Source: Rhodanobacter denitrificans (GTDB taxonomy: Bacteria; Pseudomonadota; Gammaproteobacteria; Xanthomonadales; Rhodanobacteraceae). Taken from it: a DNA stretch of 64,000 nt. Made by a program: the position numbers and the translations under genes. The number at the start of each line of letters is the position of its first letter. The first letter of the stretch is position 1. The DNA lies in contig NC_020541.1 of assembly GCF_000230695.2 (NCBI RefSeq), positions 930,001 to 994,000 of the forward strand, in the 5' to 3' direction. Of the stretch, positions 1-11,859 are shown piece by piece. The notes below the pieces were generated by a model. The model saw only the letters and a program-made list of their open reading frames with translations, did no database searches and was not told the origin of the DNA.

Positions 1-2
1 GG

Positions 3-416
3 ACGACGCCGGCGGCGATCGCTGCGGCCGCGCCGGAATCCGTCGCTTCCGCGGCCCTGGACGCGGTGGCGGGCACGCGCTGTGTGGTGGTGTTGCCGCA
101 GGGCTGCAGCGCGCGCGAACTCGACTTGCTCGGTCGCGCGTTGAGTGCATGCGGCGCCGCGCTGGCGCGTGCCGCGCGGGTCACGGTGAGCGGCGGCCAG
201 CTGGCTGCCGGCGTGCCCGAGGCCCGCGCCTACCTGGTGCTGGGTGAAGCCCAGGCGCATGCGCTGGGCCGTGCATTGCCGGCGGCGGTGATGCACCAGG
301 CGCAGATCGTGCTGGCCGACGAGCCGGCGCTGCTGCTTGCCAGTGCCGGCGCCAAACGGCGGCTGTGGAACGCGCTGCGCAGCGTGCGCCGTGCACTGGC
401 CGCTGCGAGCGGCTGA
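3..416 (+). CDS. C-terminal part of a hypothetical protein, possibly HolD-like (DNA polymerase III psi)
   Basis: The reading frame is open to the left edge of the window, so only the C-terminal part is visible. It ends 5 bases before rimI. A GTG at 66 could be an internal start, but the frame upstream is also coding-like. The visible part is Ala-rich, with a hydrophobic strand (AYLVLGEAQAHALG), then AQIVLADEPALLL and a basic helix ending in RSVRRAL. In many gammaproteobacteria the gene directly before rimI is holD, the psi subunit of the DNA polymerase III clamp loader, and the pattern of this tail fits such a protein. The assignment comes from position and general pattern only. Confidence 0.5.
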   Translation, partial: TTPAAIAAAAPESVASAALDAVAGTRCVVVLPQGCSARELDLLGRALSACGAALARAARVTVSGGQLAAGVPEARAYLVLGEAQAHALGRALPAAVMHQAQIVLADEPALLLASAGAKRRLWNALRSVRRALAAASG

Positions 417-421
417 GCGTC

Positions 422-892
422 ATGGTCGCGGTGATCAAGCCGGTGATCCAGGTGCGCGGCATGCGGACCGAGGACCTGGACACGGTCAGTGCACTGGAAA
501 ATGCCTCCTACGAGTTTCCGTGGTCGGCGGGCATCTTCAGCGACTGCCTGAAGGCCGGTCATCCGTGCTGGGTGTTGTGCGTGGACGAGGCGATCGCCGG
601 CTACGGCATCCTGTCGACGGGCGCCGGCGAGGCGCACGTGCTGAACCTGTGCATCGGACCGGACTGGCGTGGCCGTGGCCTGGGCCGCCACCTGCTGGGC
701 CGGCTGCTGGACATCGCGCGCTGGAACGGCGCCGGGCGGGTATTCCTCGAGGTGCGCCCGTCGAACCCGCTGGCGAAGGCGCTGTACGAGTCGGTGGGCT
801 TCCGCGAGATCGGCCGCCGGCCGCGCTACTACCCCGCGCGCCACGGGCGCGAAGATGCGATCGTGATGGTGCTGGAGCCGCAGCTCCCCTAG
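422..892 (+). CDS. rimI: Ribosomal protein S18 alanine N-acetyltransferase RimI
   Basis: GNAT-family acetyltransferase of 156 residues, the usual RimI length. RimI acetylates the N-terminal alanine of ribosomal protein S18 using acetyl-CoA. Visible family features are the N-terminal RGMRTEDLDTVSALE segment, YEFPWSAGIFSDCL, the acetyl-CoA pyrophosphate loop WRGRGLGRHLLG, the strand VFLEVRPSN and the segment AKALYESVGFREIGRRPRYY. The ATG at 422 was chosen because it puts the family N-terminus at residue 1; a longer in-frame start at 365 would overlap the preceding gene by about 50 bases. It follows that gene closely and is probably co-transcribed with it. Confidence 0.93.
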   Translation: MVAVIKPVIQVRGMRTEDLDTVSALENASYEFPWSAGIFSDCLKAGHPCWVLCVDEAIAGYGILSTGAGEAHVLNLCIGPDWRGRGLGRHLLGRLLDIARWNGAGRVFLEVRPSNPLAKALYESVGFREIGRRPRYYPARHGREDAIVMVLEPQLP

Positions 893-990
893 CGTGGGCG
901 TCCGGCGGGGCGCTGCAACCCGGCTTGCCATGCGGGCGGGATGGCGGCGGGTGTTAGCATGCAGCCCGCGTTCCGCACCGGGTGTCGTCC

Positions 991-1677
991 ATGCAAGAGC
1001 AGTTTTCGACCGACTGGTTCCACCACAACATCCCGCATTGGGAGCAGTGGCTCGCTTCCTTGCGCGGCAAATCCGGCCTGCGCGCCCTGGAGATCGGCAG
1101 CTTCGAGGGGCGTTCGACCCTCTGGCTGTGCGAGAACATTCTGACCGCCACGGACAGTTCGATCGACTGCCTGGATTTCTTCCAGGTCGATCCGGTCTAT
1201 GGCGACTACCACGCCCGCTTTCGTGCCAACACGGCGGCCTGGCGCGAACGGATCCGGGAGTTCCAGGGATCGAGCTTCGACTCATTGCGGCGCGTCGAAG
1301 GTCCCTACGACATCGCCTACATCGACGGGTGGCATTCCGCCTTTGGTGCACTGGCTGACGGCGTCATGGCGTGGCCCCTGCTCAAGGTTGGTGGCGTGAT
1401 GATCTTCGACGACTACCTATGGGTGCCGCCGAAGCTGGGGCCGCCACCGCGTCCAGGCTGGTTGGCGCGCAAGTGGCTGCGCTGGTCGGGTCGCCAGTGG
1501 CGGACCGAGGGACTGAAGAAGCAGATCGAAAGCGTGAAGACCGAAACGCCCAAGCTCGGTGTGGACGGGCTGCTGGCCACGCTGGACGGCTATTACGAAT
1601 TGCTGGGCATCAGCAACCAGCTGGCGGTGCGCAAGACGCGCGACTTCTCGCCCGGGCAGGTCGGCCACGACACCTGA
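991..1677 (+). CDS. Class I SAM-dependent methyltransferase (Methyltransf_24-like)
   Basis: Protein of 228 residues with a class I methyltransferase core. Motif I is ALEIGSFEGRSTLWL, the acidic strand after it is SSIDCLDFFQVD, and the later strand YDIAYIDGWHSAFG is followed by PLLKVGGVMIFDDYLW. This is the arrangement of Methyltransf_24 proteins found near sugar or lipid modification genes; the substrate here is unknown. ATG at 991 is preferred; an in-frame GTG lies nine bases upstream at 982. The gene stands alone and converges on valS, with only 79 bases between the two stops. Confidence 0.75.
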   Translation: MQEQFSTDWFHHNIPHWEQWLASLRGKSGLRALEIGSFEGRSTLWLCENILTATDSSIDCLDFFQVDPVYGDYHARFRANTAAWRERIREFQGSSFDSLRRVEGPYDIAYIDGWHSAFGALADGVMAWPLLKVGGVMIFDDYLWVPPKLGPPPRPGWLARKWLRWSGRQWRTEGLKKQIESVKTETPKLGVDGLLATLDGYYELLGISNQLAVRKTRDFSPGQVGHDT

Positions 1678-1756
1678 GGTCCGGGCGGGCGGCGGGAAGC
1701 AATCCGTTGCAGCCGCCCGCGCGTCACCGAGCGGCAGCAACGAGCCCGCCGCCTGC

Positions 1757-4585
<2,829 letters not shown>

Positions 4586-4688
4586 CAGGGGACTCGCAAT
4601 GGCGCGCCGTGGCCGGCGCGTGAGGGTAGAAGCAAAGAGGGCAATTGTACGGGGCGGGCGGCTGGCTGCCAAAAGCCCGCCCAGCCGC

Positions 4689-5042
4689 TCAGGGCAGCAA
4701 CTCGATGCCGAAGCGGCGTACCAGCAGGGCGAACAGGCCAAAGCAGGCCACGGTGATCAGCACGCAGGCGAGCAGGGTAGGCCAGAAGCCGAGACGCGGC
4801 AGCAGCGCCGGGAAGGCCAGGAACATCGGCAACGTGGGCACCACGTACCAGAACGTGTACCAGGCGTGGTTGGCGATCTTCGCCGGCGATTGATGTTCCA
4901 GCTGCAGCCAGATCAGGGCCAGCACGGTGACCAGCGGCAGCGCGGCGATCAGGCCGCCGAGGCGATCGCTGCGCTTGGCTGCCTCCGAGACGATCACCAC
5001 CACGGCGGCGGTGATCAGGTACTTGCTGACGAGCCAGGCCAT
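4689..5042 (-). CDS. DUF3147 family inner-membrane protein
   Basis: Small hydrophobic protein of 117 residues with about four predicted membrane segments (near residues 4-20, 30-47, 65-85 and 88-110). The sequence [31 protein letters not shown] and the [18 protein letters not shown] segment match my memory of the DUF3147 family, whose function is unknown. It follows hemE on the same strand with 15 bases between hemE's stop and this start, so it probably shares the hemE transcript. About 100 bases separate its stop from the valS start. Confidence 0.75.
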   Translation of the reverse strand: MAWLVSKYLITAAVVVIVSEAAKRSDRLGGLIAALPLVTVLALIWLQLEHQSPAKIANHAWYTFWYVVPTLPMFLAFPALLPRLGFWPTLLACVLITVACFGLFALLVRRFGIELLP

Positions 5043-5057
5043 GCGCCGCTCCTCCGC

Positions 5058-6128
5058 TCAGGCGCCGCGCAACGCGCGCCCGTAAGCATGCACTTCATCG
5101 ACCAGCACCTTCAGGTGCTCGGGATCCACTTCCGGCGTGATGCCGTGGCCGAGGTTGAACACGTGGCCGGGGTGGTTGCCGTAGCTGTCCAGCACGGCAC
5201 GGGCCTCGCGGCGGATCACTTCGGGACTGGCGCGCATCACGGCAGGGTCGAGGTTGCCTTGCAGGGCGACCTTGCCGGCCACCGCACGGCGGGCGTCGGC
5301 GAGGTCGATGGTCCAGTCCACGCCGAGCGCGGCGCAGCCCGAGTCCGCCATCTCGGCCAGGTGCATGCCGGCGCCCTTGGAGAACAGGATCACCGGCAGC
5401 TCGCGTGCGGTCGGGTCGGCCTTCAGCGCGGCCACGATCTGCGCCATGCTGCGCAGCGAGAATTCGCGGAACGGTGCCGGGCCGAGCAGGCCGCCCCAGG
5501 TGTCGAAGATCATCAGCGCCTGCGCACCGGCTTCGGCCTGCGCGATCAGGTAGGCGGCGACCGCGCGGGCCAGCGTGTCGAGCAACTGGTGGGCGAGCTT
5601 CGGCTCGTTCCAGCACATCGCCTTCAGCGTGGCGAAGTCGCGCGAACCGTGGCCTTCGACCATGTAGCAGGCCAGCGTCCACGGGCTGCCGGAGAAGCCG
5701 ATCAGCGGCGCGCGGCCATGCAGCTCGCGGCGGATCAGCCGCACCGCGTCCATCACGTAGCGCAGCTCGCCGTCCATGTCGGGCACGGCGAGTTTGTCGA
5801 TGTCGGCCGCCGTGCGCAGCGGGCGCGCGAACTGCGGGCCCTCGCCGTGGGCGAACGACAGGCCCAGGCCCATCGCGTCGGGGATGGTGAGGATGTCGGA
5901 GAACAGGATCGCCGCATCCAGCTCGAAGCGCTCGAGTGGCTGCAGGGTCACTTCGCAGGCGTATTCGGGATGCTGCGCCAGGCCCAGGAAGCTGCCGGCG
6001 CGTTCGCGGGTGGCGCGGTATTCGGGCAGGTAGCGGCCGGCCTGGCGCATCACCCAGATCGGCGTGGTGTCGGTGGGTTCGCGGCGCAGTGCGCGCAGGA
6101 AGCGGTCGTTCTTCAACACGTCGGTCAT
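5058..6128 (-). CDS. hemE: Uroporphyrinogen decarboxylase
   Basis: Enzyme of 356 residues that removes four carboxyl groups from uroporphyrinogen III to give coproporphyrinogen III in heme synthesis. Signature one, [16 protein letters not shown], sits near residue 25, and signature two, [16 protein letters not shown], near residue 145. The C-terminal [19 protein letters not shown] is also typical. ATG at 6128 gives [18 protein letters not shown], the standard family start. The WGR gene ends five bases upstream and a DUF3147 gene follows, so the three form a compact minus-strand unit. Confidence 0.97.
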   Translation of the reverse strand: MTDVLKNDRFLRALRREPTDTTPIWVMRQAGRYLPEYRATRERAGSFLGLAQHPEYACEVTLQPLERFELDAAILFSDILTIPDAMGLGLSFAHGEGPQFARPLRTAADIDKLAVPDMDGELRYVMDAVRLIRRELHGRAPLIGFSGSPWTLACYMVEGHGSRDFATLKAMCWNEPKLAHQLLDTLARAVAAYLIAQAEAGAQALMIFDTWGGLLGPAPFREFSLRSMAQIVAALKADPTARELPVILFSKGAGMHLAEMADSGCAALGVDWTIDLADARRAVAGKVALQGNLDPAVMRASPEVIRREARAVLDSYGNHPGHVFNLGHGITPEVDPEHLKVLVDEVHAYGRALRGA

Positions 6129-6133
6129 GTCAA

Positions 6134-6394
6134 TCAGCGTCCGTACGGGCCTTCCAGCCCCTGGGCAAACATCAGGCGGAAGCCACGCTTGAGCTGGGCG
6201 TCGCGGGCTTTCTCGAAAGCGGCGACGGCCTCGTCGCGCTCCAGGAACTGTTCGCGCTTCATCGTGGCGCGGCCGCCCTGGGTGCCCGATTCGCGGTACA
6301 GCGTCCAGCCGCCGAGCAGGTCCTGTTCCAGCGTGATCTGGACGTAGCGGGGTGCGTCGGCACTGCCGGGCACGGTTTGCAGGTAGAGGCGCAT
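6134..6394 (-). CDS. WGR domain protein
   Basis: Protein of 86 residues made of a single WGR-like domain: [34 protein letters not shown], where the usual Trp-Gly-Arg signature appears as the [15 protein letters not shown] strand-turn-strand. WGR domains occur in PARPs, MolR-type regulators and small bacterial proteins and are thought to bind nucleic acid. The start at ATG 6394 follows from the domain boundary ([11 protein letters not shown]); an upstream in-frame ATG at 6484 would add about 30 low-complexity residues. It lies five bases before hemE and probably belongs to the same transcript. Its biological role is not known. Confidence 0.7.
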   Translation of the reverse strand: MRLYLQTVPGSADAPRYVQITLEQDLLGGWTLYRESGTQGGRATMKREQFLERDEAVAAFEKARDAQLKRGFRLMFAQGLEGPYGR

Positions 6395-6502
6395 GGGTTC
6401 CAGGGTGCAGCACGAACAGGCGCGTGGCCGGACGACACAGTTTATAGGATTTGCGCGCAGACACCCGCGGCCCGCCCGGGCCATGGCGTCACACGCGGCG
6501 AT

Positions 6503-7594
6503 TCATCCCGCGTCTTGCAGCACGGCCAGTACGTCGGCCTCGTGCACGCCGCCGACGATCTCGGCCCGGCCGATGCCACGCCACAGGATCAGCCGCAAGG
6601 CGCCGGCGGTGTTCTTCTTGTCCAGCCGCATCAGTGCCAGCAACTGCGGCGGATCCACCCCGGGTGGGATCGCCACCGGCAGACCGAGGCTTTCCAGCAG
6701 GCGCTGCAGGCGGGCGGTAGCGGCCGCGTCGCTCATGCCGAGGCGCTCGGACAGCCGGGCGGCCAGCCGCATGCCGATCGCCACGCCCTCGCCGTGCAGC
6801 AGGGCGGTGTAGTGGCCGGCGGTTTCCAGGGCGTGGCCGAAGGTGTGGCCGAAGTTGAGCAGCGCGCGTTCGCCTTGCTCGGTTTCGTCGCGCGCAACCA
6901 CGCCGGCCTTGTAGGTGACCTTGCGCGCGATCGCTTCCATCACTGTGGCGGGATCCCGCGCGGCGAGTGCGGCGGCGTGCCGTTCCAGCCAGGCGAAGAA
7001 CGGCTCGTCGCCGATCGCCGCACCCTTCACCACCTCGGCCAGGCCGGCGCGGTATTCGCGCTCGGGCAGGGTCGCCAGGGTGTCGATGTCGGCGATCACC
7101 GCGCGCGGCTGGTGGAACGCGCCGGCGAGGTTCTTGCCGACCGGCAGGTTCACGCCGGTCTTGCCGCCGACCGAGGAGTCGACCATCGCCAGCAAGGTGG
7201 TCGGCATCTGGATGAAGTCGATGCCGCGCATCCAGCACGCCGCGCTGAAGCCGGCCAGGTCGCCGACCACGCCGCCGCCCAGCGCGATCACGCAGGCGTC
7301 GCGGGTGGCGCCGAGTGCGCCCAGTGCTTCCAGCGCGCGGCCCACGTTGGCGAACGTCTTGTGCATCTCGCCGTCGTCGAGCAGGAACGACGACCAACGC
7401 AGCCCGTCCAGCCCCGCCTCGATGCGCGGCAGGTACAGCGGCGCCACCGTGGTGTTGCTGACCACCAGCGCGTGCCGGCCGCGCAGCATCGCGCGCCAGC
7501 GCGCGTGGTCGCCGAGCAGGCCGGCGCCGATCCACACCGGATAGCTGCGCTGGCCGAGGGCGACGGTGATGGTCTGTGGTGTGGAGTCGTTCAT
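6503..7594 (-). CDS. aroB: 3-dehydroquinate synthase
   Basis: Enzyme of 363 residues for the second step of the shikimate pathway: DAHP is converted to 3-dehydroquinate using NAD and a divalent metal. Family features in order are the NAD-binding [27 protein letters not shown] region, [34 protein letters not shown] with metal-ligand Glu, and the metal-binding histidines in [13 protein letters not shown] and [12 protein letters not shown]. Its ATG overlaps the TGA of aroK by four bases (ATGA), so the two are translationally coupled, as in many gammaproteobacteria. Confidence 0.97.
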   Translation of the reverse strand: MNDSTPQTITVALGQRSYPVWIGAGLLGDHARWRAMLRGRHALVVSNTTVAPLYLPRIEAGLDGLRWSSFLLDDGEMHKTFANVGRALEALGALGATRDACVIALGGGVVGDLAGFSAACWMRGIDFIQMPTTLLAMVDSSVGGKTGVNLPVGKNLAGAFHQPRAVIADIDTLATLPEREYRAGLAEVVKGAAIGDEPFFAWLERHAAALAARDPATVMEAIARKVTYKAGVVARDETEQGERALLNFGHTFGHALETAGHYTALLHGEGVAIGMRLAARLSERLGMSDAAATARLQRLLESLGLPVAIPPGVDPPQLLALMRLDKKNTAGALRLILWRGIGRAEIVGGVHEADVLAVLQDAG

Positions 7595-8145
7595 GCCGTC
7601 TGCCTGGGGGCCGCGCCGCGGCGCTGCCAATGGTGGTCGATCAGCGCGATGCAGCGTTCGCCGGCGGTGGCGACGCTGCCGTGCTCGCCGGGTACCGCGA
7701 GATCGGCCAGTTCGCGGTAGAGCGGCTCGCGCACCTGCGCCATCGCCTGCAGCCGCTCGCGGCGGTCGGGTACCGCCAGCAGCGGGCGGCGGTGGTCGCG
7801 CTCCAGCCGTTCCAGTTGCTGTTCGATCGTGGTCTGCAGCCACACCACGTAGCCGCGCTCGCGCAGAAGCTGCCGGTTGGGGGCGGTGAGCACCACGCCG
7901 GCGCCGGTGGCCAGCAGCACGCCGGCGCGACGGCTGCATTCGTCCAGCAACGCACTCTCGCGCTGGCGGAAACCCGCCTCGCCCTCGATCTCGAACACCC
8001 TGTTCACGTCCACGCCGCAATGACGCTCGATCTCCTGATCGAGATCGACGAAGCTCAGGCCATAATGCGCGGCAAGCCGTCGCCCGATCGAGGTCTTGCC
8101 GGCACCGGTGGGACCGATGAGGAACAGGTTGGACGACGGGTTCAT
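7591..8145 (-). CDS. aroK: Shikimate kinase
   Basis: Kinase of 184 residues that phosphorylates shikimate with ATP. The Walker A loop GPTGAGKT spans residues 11-18, followed by [14 protein letters not shown] (the D-x-D element) and GEAGFRQRE with the shikimate-binding Arg. ATGAGVVL (the conserved GGGxV region, here ATGAGVV) and the lid segment [13 protein letters not shown] come next. It overlaps aroB by four bases. The gene is divergent from the SDR gene at 8193, with a 47-base gap that must hold both promoters. Confidence 0.95.
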   Translation of the reverse strand: MNPSSNLFLIGPTGAGKTSIGRRLAAHYGLSFVDLDQEIERHCGVDVNRVFEIEGEAGFRQRESALLDECSRRAGVLLATGAGVVLTAPNRQLLRERGYVVWLQTTIEQQLERLERDHRRPLLAVPDRRERLQAMAQVREPLYRELADLAVPGEHGSVATAGERCIALIDHHWQRRGAAPRQTA

Positions 8146-8192
8146 GGGCAGATGCTAACAGGGCAGGTCGGCCCGGGCAGCGCAACGGGAGG

Positions 8193-9032
8193 ATGGTGGT
8201 GAGCGAACGTGTCCTGCTGGCCGGGTGCGGCGATCTGGGCGAACGCGTGGCGCAACGCCTGCGCGCGCGCGGCGACGAGGTCTGGGCGCTGCGGCGCCGG
8301 CCGCCGGCGCGCGGCGGGCACGGCATCCACTGGCTGCGCGGCGACCTGGCCGATCCGGCCAGCCTGCATGGACTGCCGGCCGGGATCACCCGGCTGGTCT
8401 ATCTGCCGGCGCCGACGACGCGCGACAAGGCGACGTACCGCGCGATCTTCGTCGATGGCCTGCGCCACCTGCTCGACGCGCTCGATACCCGCAAGCTGGC
8501 ACAGGTGCTGTTCGTCTCGTCCAGCGCCGTATACGGCGAGCACGACGGCGACTGGGTCGACGAGACCACCGCGACCGACCCGCCGGGATTCAACGGTGCG
8601 GTGCTGCTCGAAGCCGAGCAATGGCTGGCGCAGCAGCCGCTGCCGGCGACCGTGCTGCGGCTGGCCGGGTTGTACGGGCCGGGCCGGCTGCAGCTGATCG
8701 AGCGGCTGCGCACGGGGCAGGCGCGGGTGCCGCGCGAGACGCCGCACTGGGCCAACCGGATCCACGTCGACGATGCCGCCGCGGCGATCGTGCACCTGCT
8801 GGGCCTGAAGTCGCCGCAGCCGTTGTACCTCGGCGTGGACGACACGCCGATGCCGCTCGACGAACTGTATGACTTCCTCGCCGTGCTGATCGACGCGCCG
8901 CTGCCGGCCGAGGGCGCGGCGCCGACCGGCGTGGGCAGCAAGCGGCTGAGCAACGCCCGGCTGCGCGCCAGCGGCTGGGCACCGCAATGGCCGGATGCGC
9001 GCGAAGGCTACGCCATGCTGCTCGACGGCTGA
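8193..9032 (+). CDS. NAD(P)-dependent epimerase/dehydratase-like SDR protein (YeeZ-like)
   Basis: Extended short-chain dehydrogenase of 279 residues. The dinucleotide-binding loop is [17 protein letters not shown] near the N-terminus, and [19 protein letters not shown] carries the Ser and Tyr of the epimerase active site. The family Lys is not obvious: the stretch after the Tyr runs into [11 protein letters not shown], where an YxxxK motif would be expected. The later segments [11 protein letters not shown] and [15 protein letters not shown] are typical of the family. Several starts are close together; ATG at 8193 is used. The substrate is unknown. Confidence 0.75.
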   Translation: MVVSERVLLAGCGDLGERVAQRLRARGDEVWALRRRPPARGGHGIHWLRGDLADPASLHGLPAGITRLVYLPAPTTRDKATYRAIFVDGLRHLLDALDTRKLAQVLFVSSSAVYGEHDGDWVDETTATDPPGFNGAVLLEAEQWLAQQPLPATVLRLAGLYGPGRLQLIERLRTGQARVPRETPHWANRIHVDDAAAAIVHLLGLKSPQPLYLGVDDTPMPLDELYDFLAVLIDAPLPAEGAAPTGVGSKRLSNARLRASGWAPQWPDAREGYAMLLDG

Positions 9033-9056
9033 ACCATCCACCGAAGGAGAACCGCC

Positions 9057-9401
9057 ATGGCCAACACCGTTCCGCATCACCAGGTCAGCACCGCCAACGA
9101 GATTCCCGGCTGCCGCATCGTGCGTTCGCTCGGCATCGTGCGCGGCATCACCGTGCGTTCGCGCAGCGTGGTCGGCAACCTCGGCGCGGCGCTGCAGACC
9201 ATCGTCGGCGGCAACATCTCGATCTATACCGAGCTGTGCGAGAAGGCGCGCGAGGAGGCGTTCGAGTTGATGTTGCGGCACGCCGCCGCGATGGGCGCGA
9301 ACGGCGTGGTGGCGATGCGCTACGACGCCAACGAGGTGGCCCAGGGCGTCACCGAGGTGCTGGCCTACGGCACGGCGGTGCAGGTGGAAGCGTCAACGTG
9401 A
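9057..9401 (+). CDS. YbjQ/UPF0145 family protein
   Basis: Protein of 114 residues with the YbjQ fold: [23 protein letters not shown] near the start, then a region equivalent to ARQEAxxxLxxxAxxxGANAVVxxRYD, here [25 protein letters not shown]. These small proteins form pentamers in solved structures and have been called heavy-metal-binding domains, but their role is not established. A good AAGGAGA ribosome site precedes the ATG. It sits 24 bases after the SDR gene and may be co-transcribed. Confidence 0.85.
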   Translation: MANTVPHHQVSTANEIPGCRIVRSLGIVRGITVRSRSVVGNLGAALQTIVGGNISIYTELCEKAREEAFELMLRHAAAMGANGVVAMRYDANEVAQGVTEVLAYGTAVQVEAST

Positions 9402-9511
9402 GGTGATTTTGCAGTGCGGCTTGCCCCCGCGGACGGCGGCGGAACAGACTCGGGTTTCGGGGCGGGGGAGCGTCGCGTGCCGCTTGCACGATTCCACCGG
9501 AGATTGACGCC

Positions 9512-9715
9512 ATGTCGGTAGCCAAGGTCATCGAAATCAATGCCTCGTCCAGCAAGAGCATGGAAGACGCCGTGCAGCACGGCCTGAAGAAGGCCGCCGA
9601 GTCGGTGAAGAACATCAAGAGCGCCTGGGTCAACGAGATCAAGGCGGTGACGAAGGACGACGGCACGATCACCGAGTGGCGCGTCAACATGAAGGTCAAC
9701 TTCATCGTCGACTGA
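9512..9715 (+). CDS. Dodecin family flavin-binding protein
   Basis: Protein of 67 residues with the full dodecin pattern: MSVAKVIEINASSSKSMEDA at the start, then a helix (AVQHGLKKAAESVKNIKSAW) and the strands NEIKAVTKDDGTITEWRVN and MKVNFIVD. Dodecins assemble into hollow dodecamers that bind flavins such as riboflavin or FMN, with the conserved Trp of the KSAW segment stacking on the isoalloxazine ring. They act as flavin buffers. The gene is separated by 110 bases from the YbjQ gene and probably has its own promoter. Confidence 0.93.
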   Translation: MSVAKVIEINASSSKSMEDAVQHGLKKAAESVKNIKSAWVNEIKAVTKDDGTITEWRVNMKVNFIVD

Positions 9716-9766
9716 GCGCCCCGCACCGGCGGAGTCGACGCAACGCACGCTTCGCCGGTATCCGGC

Positions 9767-10597
9767 TCAGCCGTGGCTGAGGCCGGTGACGTGGCGGTCG
9801 TCGTCGTACTCCACGCAGGTGTCGGCCAGCGCCGGCAGAGTGGCCAGGGCGTGCCGGCTGAGTCGCTCGAAGTGCGCCAGGAACCGCTCCATCGCGCTCG
9901 CGTCCATCGCCAGCGGCGCGTGCCGCGCCAGCAGTTCCTGTTCCTGCTCGCCGCGCCAGCGGCGCACGATCTCCCAGCTCGGCGCCTGCAGCACGATCAG
10001 CGCGTCGAACTTGCGCCACAGCGGCTGGTAGCCGCGCAGCTGCTTGTTGACCCAGTGCCGCCAGCTGCTGTCGGGATCTTCGCTGCGCTCCAGTTCGTTG
10101 ACCGGCCGGGCCAGCGCGGCCTGCAGCTGCGGCCGGATGCCCAGCGCCCAGCCTTCCACGATCACCAGCTTCGGCGGCCGCGTGGTGCGCGGCCAGCGCG
10201 ATGGCGGGAAGCGGGTGTCGCGGCCCTTGTCGAAGCGCGGGTGCGATACCGGCAGCTTGTCCGAGGCGTGCGGCAGGGCGGCCAGCACCGACATCAGCAA
10301 CTCGATCTCGTGCGTGCCCGGTACGCCGCGGCTGCGCAGCAGCGGGTGCACGTCGCGCGCCAGCGCCTCGCGCTCGCTGCGGGCGTAGTAGAAGTCGTCC
10401 AGCGAGAGCACCTCGGTGGCCCAGCCGCGGGCCTCGGCCTGCGCTTTCATCACCCGCGCCAGGGTGCTCTTGCCGCTGCCCTGCAGGCCGGACAGGCCAA
10501 TGATGTACGGGCGGCGCGAGCGGGCGATGCGCCCGGCGTACTGGTCGAGCAGGTGGCCGGCGAGGGCCTCGTTCTGCAGGTCGGCGTGGGACGTCAT
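9767..10597 (-). CDS. Glycerate-kinase-like P-loop kinase (D-glycerate 3-kinase/GLYK type)
   Basis: P-loop kinase of 276 residues. The Walker A loop GLQGSGKST appears near residue 40, followed by VLSLDDFYY, the acidic and aromatic segment typical of uridine kinase, phosphoribulokinase and glycerate kinase relatives. GTHEIELLMSVL, PRFDKGRDTRFP and LVIVEGWALG follow in the order expected for plant-type D-glycerate 3-kinase and yeast Tda10 relatives. The likely reaction is ATP-dependent phosphorylation of glycerate, but this is by family resemblance only. ATG at 10597 is preferred; a GTG three codons upstream (10606) is equally possible. Confidence 0.8.
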   Translation of the reverse strand: MTSHADLQNEALAGHLLDQYAGRIARSRRPYIIGLSGLQGSGKSTLARVMKAQAEARGWATEVLSLDDFYYARSEREALARDVHPLLRSRGVPGTHEIELLMSVLAALPHASDKLPVSHPRFDKGRDTRFPPSRWPRTTRPPKLVIVEGWALGIRPQLQAALARPVNELERSEDPDSSWRHWVNKQLRGYQPLWRKFDALIVLQAPSWEIVRRWRGEQEQELLARHAPLAMDASAMERFLAHFERLSRHALATLPALADTCVEYDDDRHVTGLSHG

Positions 10598-10830
10598 CCG
10601 CGGCACACCGTGGTTCCGGGAGGGATTTCCGCCACCGGCAGGCCGCGGCGGCGGAGCTTGGTGCCGGTGGGCATGTCGCTGCCCTCTTCACGTTTCGTGG
10701 CGGAAGATGGCGTCGCCATCCGGGCCGGTCGGGTACTGGAGGGATGGGGCATTGCACTATTATCGGTCGGATTCATCCGCGCCATGATGGCGCGTGTCGG
10801 CCACGATGCAAAAGGAAAGTTTCAGACACC

Positions 10831-11418
10831 ATGCTCAAATTCGAAATTCTAGACACCTTCCAGCGGCTGCTGGAGGAAGCCAGGGCCAGTGGCGACCGCG
10901 AACCGACCGCGATGAACCTGGCCACCGTGGACGGCTCCGGCCGGGTCGCCTCGCGCATCGTGTTGCTCAAGGGCGCCGACGAGCGCGGCTTCCGCTTCTA
11001 CACCAATTACCAGAGTGACAAGGGCGGCCAGCTGGAGGCGCATCCGCAGGTGGCGCTGTGCTTCCACTGGAAGCAGCTGCGCGAGGGCGTGCAGGTGCGC
11101 GTGGAAGGCGTGGCGCGCAAGCTGCTGGCGGAAGAGTCGGACGCCTACTTCGCCAGCCGCCCGCGTGGCAGCCAGATCGGCGCGTGGGCTTCGCTGCAGT
11201 CGCAGACCCTGCCTGACCGTGACACGTTCGAGCAGCGGGTGGCGCGCTACGAGCAGCAGTTCGACGGCCTTGAGGTGAGCCGGCCGCCGCACTGGGGTGG
11301 TTTCGTGGTGGAGCCGGACATGGTCGAGTTCTGGTACGGCGCCGAGTTCCGCCTGCACGAGCGGGTGCGCTGGGACCGCCACGGCCAGACCTGGACCAGC
11401 CGGATGCTCTACCCGTGA
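10831..11418 (+). CDS. pdxH: Pyridoxamine 5'-phosphate oxidase
   Basis: FMN-dependent oxidase of 195 residues that makes pyridoxal 5'-phosphate from pyridoxine or pyridoxamine phosphate. Visible family parts are ATVDGSGRVASRIVLLKG (FMN and substrate binding), GFRFYTNYQSDKGGQL, ALCFHWKQLREGVQVRVEG, YFASRPRGSQIGAWAS, and the C-terminal signature from VEFWYGAEFRLHERVRW to MLYP. A strong AAAGGAAAG ribosome site at 10811-10819 points to ATG 10831. It overlaps the next gene by four bases (GTGA). Confidence 0.96.
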   Translation: MLKFEILDTFQRLLEEARASGDREPTAMNLATVDGSGRVASRIVLLKGADERGFRFYTNYQSDKGGQLEAHPQVALCFHWKQLREGVQVRVEGVARKLLAEESDAYFASRPRGSQIGAWASLQSQTLPDRDTFEQRVARYEQQFDGLEVSRPPHWGGFVVEPDMVEFWYGAEFRLHERVRWDRHGQTWTSRMLYP

Positions 11419-11855
11419 CCCGCGCGCTGCCTGCCGAACACGTGGCGCAGGGCAGCTTCACCGTGCACACGCGCGGGCGCGGTTTCAGCGAGATCACTAC
11501 GGAGGTCGGCGACGCGGTGGCAGCCAGCCACGTGCAGACCGGCATCGCGCACGTGTTCACGGCACATACCAGTTGTTCGTTGCTGATCAGCGAAAATGCC
11601 GACCCCACGGTGCGCGACGACCTGGAGCGCTGGTTCGCGCGCGCGGTGCCGGACGGCGACGCGATCTTCCGGCACGACGCGGAAGGCCCGGACGACATGC
11701 CGGCGCATGTGCGGTCGATCCTCACCGGGGTCAGCCTCAGCGTGCCGGTACACGGCGGCAAGCCGATGCTGGGCGCCTGGCAAGGCATCTACCTGTGGGA
11801 ACACCGCCTCGACCCGCACCAGCGCAAGGTGGTGGTGACCGTGCTGGGGAATTGA
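11415..11855 (+). CDS. YjbQ family protein (UPF0047)
   Basis: Protein of 146 residues of the YjbQ/UPF0047 family: GRGFSEITTEVGDAV, TGIAHVFTAHTSCSLLISENADP with the conserved His-Thr-Ser-Cys and Asn, and the C-terminal LGAWQGIYLWEHR with the conserved Gln, Glu and His. Some members have been reported to possess weak thiamine-phosphate synthase activity; the true physiological role is open. It starts with GTG inside the pdxH stop (GTGA), so translation is coupled to pdxH. Confidence 0.9.
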   Translation: MTRALPAEHVAQGSFTVHTRGRGFSEITTEVGDAVAASHVQTGIAHVFTAHTSCSLLISENADPTVRDDLERWFARAVPDGDAIFRHDAEGPDDMPAHVRSILTGVSLSVPVHGGKPMLGAWQGIYLWEHRLDPHQRKVVVTVLGN

Positions 11856-11859
11856 GCGC

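Noticed and set aside
1678..1756. A GC-rich hairpin between the methyltransferase gene and valS
   Set aside because: The stem is imperfect and lacks a T run, so a terminator call is not supported.
10594..10785. A 63-codon frame upstream of the glycerate-kinase-like gene
   Set aside because: It has no domain or ribosome site that I recognise, overlaps the kinase start, and covers the pdxH promoter region.
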